DNA of 55,981 nucleotides from Bacteroidota bacterium (GTDB lineage Bacteria > Bacteroidota > Bacteroidia > Bacteroidales > VadinHA17): the NCBI GenBank assembly GCA_029547705.1, contig JAKPOU010000028.1:1-55981 (forward strand), read 5' to 3'. Positions 17,001 through 29,000 of this stretch are shown here, piece after piece. Position 1 is the first letter of the stretch. Each line of letters opens with the position of its first letter. The notes beneath the pieces are model-generated. The model saw nothing but the letters and a program-made list of their open reading frames with translations, had not been told where the DNA came from and ran no database searches. A program made the position numbers and the translations under genes.

Positions 17001-20000
17001 CGTTTCTCCGCCTGTCAGAATTGCTACAGGCAGTGAATTGACAGTTATCTTCACCGGATCGCTTTCTGCCTGACAGAGAACACCGTTCTCAATGCTTATC
17101 AGAACCCTCTTGTACCAGGTGTCTGAATAAAGCACCCCGGGTGCATAAGTTTTGCCTGTTTCTCCTGAAATCGTGTTCCAGATCACACCGTCTGCGCTTC
17201 TCTGCCACTGGTATGAAACAGTTCCTGTTCCGCCTCCGTCATTTGCACTTGTAAGCGGTGCAGGCGCGGATCCGAAGCAAATCGGTTGATCTTTTTCTAT
17301 CGCACCCCCATAAACTTCATTCACCGTCACCTTTACAATATTTGATATTTTTTCACAGACGGTTCCGCCGTGATCAGACCTGGTTATTCTTCTGAACCAT
17401 GTATCCTGTGTAAGCACCGGTGAATCATAGCCGGGTGTATTGGAACCTGCTATCGGATTCCAGACGCTGTTATCTATACTGCTTTCCCATTCATAGGTTA
17501 TGTTACCTTTACCGGATCCGTGGACAATACTGATAAACGGAACCGGATCCCCGCCGAGACAAATCGTCTGATCGGAAATAATGGTTCCCGGATTGACATT
17601 ATTCACAATCACCCTGAATGAACCGGAGATCTCAGTGCATCTCTGTCCGTAATAATCAGACGTTACGGTGCGGAGGAACCATGTATCCTGGAACAGAGGC
17701 CCAGGAGCATAGTCTTTTCCGTCTCCGTCCGTGATAATATCAGTATAGTTCACACCATCGTTGCTGATCCTCCACTGGTAAGTAATATCACCGTCACCTG
17801 TTGCATCGGTTCCCGTGATAACTGAAGGAATATCTCCTTCACATATTGTTACATCACCTGTTACCACACCGGGATCGAGATTGTTTACGGTTATCTTTAC
17901 CGGGTCGTTCTCCACAATACATATATTGGTTCCCAGCCTTGAGGTAACTTCTCTTTTGTACCATGTATCCTGAATCAGTACTCCGGGGTTGTATGTTTCA
18001 CTGACAGCCCCGATAATCAGATTGTAACCGGTTCCGTCAGTACTGCTGAACCACCTGTATGAGAACACTCCGTCTCCTGTGGGTGTTACACTCAGTACAG
18101 GAGCAGGTGCCGTTCCTTCACAGATAGTCTGATCGCCGCTTATTGATCCCGGATCAAAATTATTGACCGTTATCCTCACGACGTTGGATTCTTTCCAGCA
18201 TGCTACAGAATTAAGCGTCGAAGTGACAATCCTCTTGTACCAGGTATCGGCATAAAGGACAGGCGGCGAATAAGTTTCATCCTCTGCACCGGATATCGTG
18301 ATGAATGTTGATCCGTCCGTGCTTGACTGCCATTCGTATGTAACATCTCCGTCATAAACGGGTGTGACACTCGTCAGCGGAAGCGGGGCAGTCCCTTCAC
18401 AAATGATCTGATCAGAGCCTATGGCACCCGCCGTTACATTATTGACTGTCATCCTGATTGCCGTGGTAACTGCGCTACACGTCCTTCCATTAAGTTCCGC
18501 GGTCACCTGGCGTCTGTACCACGTATCAGCCATAAGCGGACCGGCTGCGTAAGTTTCATCCGTTTCGCCTACGATGTTGGAGAAATCAGATCCGTTGATA
18601 CTGCTTTGCCACTGGTATGTGAACGTGCCGTCACCTGATGCCGCAATGCTGCCGAAAGGCGCAGGCGTATCCCCTTCGCATATAGTCTGATTCGTGCTTA
18701 TGCTGCCCGGAACGAAATTGATGACGGTAACTCTCACCGGTGCAGTGGCTTTGCTGCATGTGTGGCTGTTAAGTTCTGACGTCACAATCCTCCTGTACCA
18801 TGTGTCAGCGGTGAGCACAGGTGCAGCATAGGTTGCGGTATTTATTCCCGGAACGGGATGCCAGGCACTTCCGTCAAGGCTGTATTCCCATGAAAATGTG
18901 AAAGTGCCGTCACCCGTAGGAGCGGTTCCCGTGAAAGGAAGAGGTGCCGTGTTATCACAGATTGTCTGGTCCTCTCCTATGGTACCAGGAACGAAATTGA
19001 TCACCCATATCCTCTCCGGAGCAGTTTCCCTGGTGCATTCATTGCCGTTCAGATGTGATGTCACTGCACGCTTGTACCATGTATCGGCATTAAGCACGGG
19101 AGGATCAAAAGTTTCATCAGTTGCTCCGGTTATTTCTGTAAATACCGTTCCGTCAGCACTTTCATACCACTGGTAAGTATAGTTCATCCCGTCACCGGAA
19201 GGCGATACTCCGCCTATCACCGCCGGCTTATCTCCTTCACAGATTGTCTGGTCAGCGTCCAGTGATCCCGGGAGGAAATTATTCACGGTAATGAGTACCT
19301 TATTTGTTACAGCCGGACATGATCCTGAACCCAACGTGGCTGTAACCTCCCTGTAGAACCATGTATCCTGTGTCAGTATTCCCGGGCTGTAGGTTTCATT
19401 CAGGGCTCCCGGTACCGGATTATAAGTAATATCATCTGTGCTGCGGAACCATCTGTAGGTAAAGCTTCCGTCACCGGAGGGCGGCACGCTGCTTGTCAGT
19501 GCATCAGGTGCTGTTCCTTCACAGATTGTCTGACCATGGCCAATCTGTCCGGGATCAAAATTAATGACGGTTATCTTAACAATATTCGATTCTTTCGTAC
19601 AGGTAATTCCGTTAAGTTCTGATAAAGTGACACGCCTGTAAAGCATGTCTGCCGTGAGTGAAGGCGGTGAATAATCTGCACCATCACCATCTGAAGGAAC
19701 ATCAGCCCAGCTGGTTCCATTGTCGGCACTTTCCTGCCACTGGTAGGTAATGTTACTACCGTCGCCCGTTCCCGGAGTCACTGAGGTCAATGCTGCAGGT
19801 TTTGCGCCCTTGCATATCGTCTGGGCACCGGTAACAGACCCAGGATTCAGATTATTCACGGTTATCCGTACTGCAGGTGTGAGATCAATACAGCTCATGC
19901 CTTTCACTGTTGCAGTAACCTGCCGTCTGAACCAGGTGTCAACCATCAGTGCACCCGGAGCATAGTTCACATCTGTAGCCCCGTTTATGCTGGAGAAAGA

Positions 20001-23000
20001 AGTACCGTTGGTACTGCTCTGCCACTGGTAGGCAAAGGTTCCGTCTCCTGTAGCTGCAGGACTTATGATCTCTGCAGGAATATCTCCTTCACAGATGGTC
20101 TGGTCGGGACTTACGGTTCCCGGATCAAAATTGATCACGGTTACCTTTATGGTATCTGTTATTTTGGTGCAGGAAACAGAACCAATCGTTGCTGTCGATA
20201 ACCTTCTGAACCAGGTATCCTGTGTGAGAGGACCGGCAGAATAGGCAGCACCGGTTCCTCCTGCCAGAACGTCGGTGTAATTTATACTGTCAGTGCTGAA
20301 CTGCCACTGATACGTCTTCGCTCCGTCCCCGCCGGCTGGCACACTTGTGAATGCGGCAGGTGAAGATCCTTCACAGATGACCCGGTCGGATCCTATTGAC
20401 CCCGGAACAAAATTAATGACGGTAACCTTGATTATACTGCTGTATCCGGTACATTCATTTGTTCCAAGAGTTGCTTTAACAGCCCTTCTGTACCAGGTGT
20501 CAGCTGCCGGAGAAGGTGCCGAGTAAGTTACACCATCAGCTCCCGGAATATCGGTGAAGAAAAATCCATCAGAACTTTCCTGCCACTGATAGCTTATCAG
20601 GGCTCCGTCATAACTTGCTGCGGCAGCAGTTTCCTTGAATTCCGCCGGTGCAGTGCCTTCACAGATTGTCTGGGTTCCGTCAATGTCACCCGGGTCAAAA
20701 TTGTTTACTCTGACAAGGATGGTATCTGTGCCGGCAATACATTTTTTGGTTCCCAGAGTGGAAGTAACCTCCCTGTAATACCAGGTATCCTGCGTAAGAA
20801 CTCCCGGACTGTAAGTTTCGCCCACAGCCGTTGGAATCAGACTAAACGCATGACCATCAGTGCTTCTGAACCATCTGTAGGAGAATACACCGTCGCCCGT
20901 GGGTGTTATACTTGTAAACGGCAGCGGAGCAGTATTTTCGCAAATGGTCTGATCAGCGGCAATATTGCCCGGATCGAAGTTGTTGACAGTAACCATGATC
21001 ACATTGGACTCCCTGCTGCATTCAGTTCCATCTTTCGTGGATTTTGCAATACGCTTGTACCACATATCGGCATCCAGTTCGGGTGCAACATATATTTCAA
21101 CATCGCCTCCCGTAGTAATATCATGCCAGCTACCGCCGTTATCGGCACTTTCCTGCCACTGATATGTAATTATACCGTCGCCTGTTGCGGCTACCGAGGT
21201 AAAAGGTGCAGGAATATCTCCTTCGCATATTGTCTGTGTACCGGATATTGATCCCGGTGTGATTCGGTTCACCTCCACCATAACCGGAACGGTATATAAG
21301 ATACACTGCCTTCCGTTAAGTGTTGCCGTAGCCTGTCGCCTGAACCAGGTGTTCTGTGCAAGCGGACCGGGAGCATAAATATTCCCTGTTGCCCCTGTTA
21401 TATTGGTGTAGTTTGTACCGTCAAGGCTTGCCTGCCACTGATAGCTTATGACACCATCACCCAAGGCATCTGCAGAAGAGGCAAACGGAGCAGGAGTGTC
21501 GTTCTCGCAAATAACCTGATCACCTGAAATACTTCCCGGATCAAAATTGATGACCGTTATTTTTACAGTGTCGGATATTTTAACACACAACTTATGATTC
21601 ACCTCGGCTGTAGCCAGTCTTCTGAACCAGGTGTCCTGTGTCAGGATACCGGCAGAATAGGTGGCACCGGTTCCTCCCATCGGGACATTGATGTAATTTA
21701 TACTGTCGGTGCTGAACTGCCACTGATACGTCTTCGCTCCGTCACCGCTCGCAGCAACACTGGTGAAAGCTGCCGGTGCACTGCCTTCACATATTGTCTG
21801 ACTGCTTCCGATGGAACCCGGAGTAAAGTTTATTACCGTGATCCTGACATGGTTTGAATATTTCGTACAGGCATTCAGACCGATTGTTGATGTAACGGCC
21901 CTCCTGAACCATGTATCCTGATCCAGTACAGGGGGATCATATGTTTCATCCGTTGCACCAATGATATCTGCAAAGTTGATACCGTCAGTACTGCTTTGCC
22001 ATCTGTAACTGACAGGCCCGTCAAATGTCGGCGATGTGCCGGTTGTCAGCGGAACGGGATCCTCTCCCTCACACACTGTCTGATCATCTGATATGGATCC
22101 CGGTGTGAGGTTGTTTACAATAATTTCAATTTCATTGGTATTCCTGTAGCATTCCTTTCCGTTAAGGGTGGCTTTGACTTCCCTGTAGTACCATGTATCT
22201 TCTGTCAGTATACCGGGGTTAAAGGTTTCGCCAAGCGCTCCGCCTATCTGTGTGAAAGTGCTTCCTTCCGTTCTCCTGAACCATCTGTATGAGAATATCC
22301 CGTCACCCGTGGGAGTGATGCTTGTAATCAATGCCGCGGGAGTATTTTCACATATAACCTGGTCCTCTTCTATTGCGCCCGGATCAAAATTAATTACTGT
22401 AACTCTTACAACATTGGATTCCTCCTCACAGGTTGTAATGCCGACCGTGGATATGACAAGCCTCCTGTACCATGTATCGGTATTTAACGAAGGGGGTGAA
22501 TAATCAGGAGCATTTCCTCCCGATGGAACATTATCCCAGTTGATGCCTTCATCGGTGCTTTCCTGCCACTGATATAAATGACCGAAATCCGATGTTGCCG
22601 CTGTTCCGGTAAGCTGCGCGGGTGTATCACCCTCACATATAGTCTGTGTTCCGGTTATTGTTCCGGGTGTTATCCTGTTTACCCTTACAATGACAGGATC
22701 TGTATAGAGCCTGCATGCCCTGCCATTAAGAGTTGCAGTGACCTCGCGCCTGAACCAGGTATTCTGTGTAAGCGGACCGGGAGCGTAATCCATACCCGTA
22801 GCGCCGGTTATGTTGTTGAAATTCGTACCGTCATGGCTGCTTTGCCATAAGTAAGTGAATGTTCCCTCCCCTGAAGCTGGATCTGTTTCCACTAATGGTG
22901 CCGGTGTTTCTCCCTGGCATATGGTCTGGTTCGAACCAATTTTACCCGGATCAAACGTGATCACATTCACAAATACCTCATTGGTCGGTTCACTACAGGA

Positions 23001-26000
23001 TTTTGTGTCAATCGTCGCTGTAGATATTCTTCTGAACCATGTGTCTGCAGTGAGAGCCGGCGATGCGTATGTCGGGCCGGTGGCAAGGTTAATATCCGTG
23101 AAATCCAATCCGTCAGTGCTTATCTGCCACTGGTAAGTCATTGTTCCGTCACCGCTTGCAGCAACACTGGTAAACGGTGCAGGAGCTTTTCCCTCACAGA
23201 TTGTCTGATCGCTTGCAATCGCCCCGGGGGAGAAGTTAATGACCGTAACCTTGATAGGATTAGTTTCCAGAACGCACGATGCAATGCCGTCTGTTGATGT
23301 CACGCTCCGCTTGAACCAGGTATCAGCGGTTAGTCCTGCCGGAGGCGTGTAAATTTCCACATCCGATGACGGGATGGGTGTGTAGGTAATCCCGTTTGTG
23401 CTCATCTTCCATTCATAAGTGAAGGTACCATCACCCATAGCAGGTACACTGCCAAAGGCATCAGGCATGGCTCCCTCACAGATTATCTGATTTCCTGTTA
23501 TGGAGCCCGGAGTGAAATTAAGCACGGTTATTTTGACAAAATTGGTTGAGTCAAGACAGGTTTTCCCGTTGAGTGCAGATCTTACAATCCTTTTGTACCA
23601 GGTATCCTGTGTAAGTATTCCCGGGTTATATGTTTCCCCTGTTGCACCGATCTGGACAAAATCTGTTCCGTCTGTGCTCATCTTCCATCTGTAAGTGAAT
23701 GTTCCGTCACCCGATGGTGATACGCTTGTAAGAGGAGCAGCCGGACTGTTTTCACATATCGACTGATCTCCGGCAATAGAACCCGGATCGAAATTAATTA
23801 CAGTAACCTTTATTACATTCGACTCTTTTAGACATCCAACACCGTCAAGTGTTGATGTTACAATACGTTTGAACCAGGTGTCGCCGGCCAGCGGTGCAGG
23901 CGGTGCATATGTCGCGTTGTTGCCTCCCGGAGCCACATTTACAAAATTGCTTCCGTCCGTGCTTTCCTGCCATTGGTAGGCTACCGTGGTTCCGTCAGCC
24001 ACTGCCGCTGCTGTTTCCGTGAAGGGAGCAGGTATTTCTCCTTCACAAACGGTCTGGGTTCCTTCTATTGATCCCGGACTAAGGTTATTTACCTTGATCA
24101 GAACACCCGGTGTTAATCCTGTGCATGTCCTGCCGTTAAGTGTGACAGTCACCTGCCGTCTGAACCATGTATCAGTCAGCAGGGTGCCGCTGGTATAATT
24201 TTCACCCGTAGCTCCGCTGATGCTTGAATAATTGGTTCCATCGCTGCTGCTTTGCCACTGGTATGTCATCGTGGCAGCGGGATCTGCTGAAGCGGAAATC
24301 ACGGTTGCAAGCTCCGAAGGTGCAGTGTTCTCGCAGATGGTCTGCGGCGGCCCGATGGTTCCCGCATCAAAGCTGTTAACCTTTACAAGGATAGTATTGG
24401 TATATAATGTACATGATGTGCCACCGTGTGTTGCGGTCACAGCCCGTCTGAAATATGTATCTGCTGAAAGTGCGGGCGAACTGTATGCAGGTGTAGTAAC
24501 TCCAAGTGGCACCCAGCCACCGGTACCGGTGGAACTGCTTTCCCAGCTGTATGTGAATGTGCCGTCACCGCTTGCAGCCACGCTTGTAAACGATGCTGGC
24601 ACTGTTCCTTCGCAGATGGTCTGATCCGATCCGATTGAACCCGGACTGAAATTGATTACTGTGACCTTAACAGCATTTGTCTCCTTTACACATGACCTGG
24701 TGAGATAAGTTGCGGTTACCTCACGCTTGAACCAGGTGTCGGCATACAATACTCCCGGTGTGTAAGTTTCATCAGTTATGCCTGTGAAGCTGTAGTTGAT
24801 ACCGTCGGTGGAAGACAGCCATCTGTATGTGAAAGTTCCGGTCCCTGTGGGGGGAACGCTTGTGAATGCCGTTCCCGGGGCTGTCCCTTCACATATGGAT
24901 ATGTCTGATCCTATTGAGCCCGGATTGAACGTTATGAGAGTTACAAGAATCGAGTTTGAAGGATCCTCACAGACGCTCGATCCCAATGTTGAGATCGCCA
25001 TTCTCCTGAAGTATGTGCTGGCGGAAACAGGTCCGGAAGCATAAACAAGCGAAGTTGCACCGGGAATATTTGTCCAGGTGCTGTTATCAGTGCTTCTCTG
25101 CCACTGGTATGTAATGGCACCGCTGCCGGTTCCGGCCGTGATGCTGGTAAAGGCATCCGGTGATGCATTTTCGCATACAGCATGGTCAGTGCCTATCTGA
25201 CCGGCGCTGACATAATTTACTACCGGTGTAACTGTACCGTTCATCAGCTGCTCACAGCCTGTAGTTGCGTTTGTTGCAATTACATAATACGTTTCATTCT
25301 CATTATCCGCCCATGCAAGGGATGATCCCGTACCTGCTAATGGTGCTCCCACCGGTCCGGTTGAATTGTACAGCTGGTAGTTCACTCCGGTCTGTGAGCC
25401 TGAAAGCGTTATGGTCACCCCAGACTGATGACTGCAGTAGGCCACCGGTGCGCTAAGGTTGAATATTGCCGGTAAGGGATTAACGGTCACGTTTAGAGGT
25501 ATGTGTATTGTATTGCATACCCCGTTGGAATTTTCTATTACAGAAACTACGCCCGTTCCGGCCATTTTGAATGTTATCTCAACACTGTGTGAATTCGGAG
25601 CCGAGATGATGTATGCACCTGCCGGGTAGCTCCACGTATATGTTGAACCGCTGTTGAAGGGCACGGAATAAACAGCCGTATCTCCCAGGCACAGGCTTGC
25701 CGGACCGTTCACAACAACACCCGGTATGATCGGCACCACCGATACCGGTAATTTAACAGGTTTTCCGACACAACCCGTGGATAGAATTGTTTCCGTCACG
25801 GTTATCGTGTCACCCGGAGCCGCCATTCCCGGGACAGCATCCACAATGATGAAATACATTCCGGGAGGTGATGTAATAACCATTGATGACGGCACTGTCC
25901 AGGTATAGGTGGAACCAGGATGGTTATCAACTTCATAAACCCTGTTTGTTGCATCCTCACAGAGAACCGACGGTCCCCTTATTAATGAAGTTACTGGCAG

Positions 26001-29000
26001 AGGATTTATCGTTACAGTTATTATGTTTGAATAGACCGGTGTTGTACAGGAGGCATCCTCGGCCTTCCTTACAAACAGGGTAGTTGCAGTAAGAACCCCG
26101 TGCGTATATGCTTCATCGTCTGAATTGGCTATATCAGTCCAGTTGCCGTCACCCGCCACGGCGGATGTATTTGTTGTGTACTGCCAGGTATAGGTGAAAG
26201 AACCACCGCCGCCGCTGGCAGGGACCAGACTGCTAAATGGATTAGGTGCTTCTCCATAGCAGATAAAATGACTGCTGCCTATTACTCCGCTGTTCAGGGC
26301 AGGCATCACAGTGATAATAATTTCATTACTGTAAACCACAGGTGAACATGTACTTTCCACTGCCTTCCTGACAAATTTAGTCGTAGTGGTCAGATTTCCA
26401 TGATCATAGGTTACAGAGTTGCTCGATCCGATATCAGTCCAGTTTCCATCACCCGGAGTTGCCAGCATATTGGTGGTATACTGCCAGGTATAGGTGAATG
26501 AACCTTCCCCGCCTGTTGCAGGACTTTTACTTGTAAAGCCGGGAACATCATTGCCGTAGCATACAGTCTGACTGGTGCCGACTTCTCCTCCGTCCAGTTG
26601 CGGCCGGACAGTAACCGTTACAATATTGCTGTAAACCGGTGTTGTACATGTACCATCAACAGCTCTTCTGACGAAACGTGTTGTTGTGGTAAGAGTATTA
26701 TTATAATTAAATCCTGTAGTATTACTTGAAGAAATTTCATTCCATCCAGGATCACCAGCGTCTAAACCTGCATCAGTAGTATACCACCAGGAATAGGTGA
26801 ACGAACCTGCTCCGCCGCTTGCTGCCGTTGAATTTGTAAATTGAGCAGGAATTGTACCATAACAGATTGTCTGGTTTCCTGAAATCAAACCGCCTTTGAG
26901 TTCAGGGCGAACAGTAACTCTGACAATATTACTGTAAACAGGAGTAGAACATGTACCTTCCACAGCCCTCCTCACAAAACGTGTTGTTCCGGTTAAAGTA
27001 CCATGGTCATATATCAGACCTGTGGCAGAAGAAATATCCTGCCATGCAGAACTTCCCAAAGGAGCTGACATATCTGTGGTATATTGCCATAAATAAGAAA
27101 ATGAACCTGCCCCGCCTGTTGCAGCACCGGAGCTTGTAAATGCTGCCACATCAGCGCCGTAACAAATTGTCTGGTCGCTACCTATTGAGCCACCGTTCAG
27201 TTGCGGCCTTACAGTAACCGTTACAATATTACTGTAAACAGGAGTTGAGCATGTACCTTCAACAGCCCTCCTCACAAAACGTGTTGTTCCGGTTAAAGTA
27301 CCATGGTCATATGTCAGACCTGTGGCGGAAGAAATATTTTGCCATGCAGAACTGCCCAAAGGAGCTGACATATCTGTGGTATATTGCCATAAATAAGAAA
27401 ATGAACCTGCCCCGCCTGTTGCAGCACCGGAGCTTGTAAATGCCGCCACATCATAGCCGTAACATATTGTCTGGTCGCCGCCTATTGAACCACCCTCAAG
27501 TTCCGGATAAATAGTTATCACCCTTGATGAAGTTCCGCCGGCACCGCAACCATTTTCCGGATAAACAGAAATGGTGACCGGAGATACTGCAGCAGATGTA
27601 AAATCAACCTTTAGTGAAGTGGTCCCCTGGCCGGAGACTATATTTACACCAGCAGGAACACTCCACACATAATTTGATGCATTTGCAACGGGGAGAATTG
27701 AATATGTTACCCCGGTCTGAGCATAGCACATGTTTGACAAACCTGTAATGGCGCCTGCTGCTCCGGGAGCGGCCGGATTGATAGTGATATTATAATTTGG
27801 AGTTGTTACAGCACAACCCGAGGATTGTATTGTTTCAGTAACTCTTAAGGAACCTGTTCCGGATGACAGATTCCAAATGACAGTAACACTGTTTCCTGTA
27901 GAACTTCCGGATATTGTTCCATTAACAACAGACCAACTATAATTATGCCCGTCATGGTATTGTGTTGTGTACACTTTTGTATTACCATGGCACGGACTTG
28001 TTTCTCCACTTATAACCGGAGCAGGAAGGGGATTGACAGTTATATCCACTATAGCAGTTCTGGGATTTCCACATCCGAATGTTGCTGTTCTGCGGTATCG
28101 GTAAGTTCCTGGAGTATTTACAATTTCTGAAAATGTTGCGGATGATCCTGATAGAAGAGTCCATGACGAAAAGGCTGGTCCCGGAGCCCTGTGCCAACTG
28201 TATGTTGGCCCTGATGATGCGGGTGTACCTGTAAACGCACTTGTCTGATTAGTTATATTGACTGTTCCTCCCTGGCAAATATCTGTGCCGGAAATTGCAC
28301 CTCCATTGTGTGTTATTGAAAATACTGTGATATCCCTGGTTGTAGATACAGGATCTCCACAATTAAATGTTGCTGTTCTGCGGTATCGGTAAACTCCTGG
28401 AGTGCTAATTGTTTCACTAAAAGTTGCAGAAGAACCTGTTAATGGTGTCCATACTGAAAAGGTTGGTCCGGCAGCTCTTTCCCAGCTATAGGTAAGTCCG
28501 CCGGAAGAAGGATTTCCTGTTGAAGCGCTAGCATTATTTGTGATATTTACCACTTCGCCCGAACAAATATTTGATCCTCTGATTGTTCCGGGATTGTGAT
28601 TGACTGAAAATACAGTTAATTGTATGGTGCTTGGATTTGAATTGCATGAAGGATCTGAAGTATATTCAAGGTAAACACTTATCGTTTTATTCCCGACCGT
28701 TGTCCCTACATCAACAGTGATGCTTCTGGTACCCTGACCTGATTTTATTGTTAATCCGGCGGGCACCGACCATACATATCTTGTTGGCCCACCCGGTGAC
28801 ATCACAGGCGGATTATGTGGAACACTAAAGACCAGATCTTTTACATTAGGACACGTATTTGTTGGGCCCGATATATTTGGCGGAGTCTGGAGAAGTCTTC
28901 TTACTGTAACTGTCACTTGTTTAGCCGGTCCTTCACAAAACTGCCCGGTAGTACCTATTTCCCTAACCCAATAATTATAGGTGCCATCAGCAAGGATACC

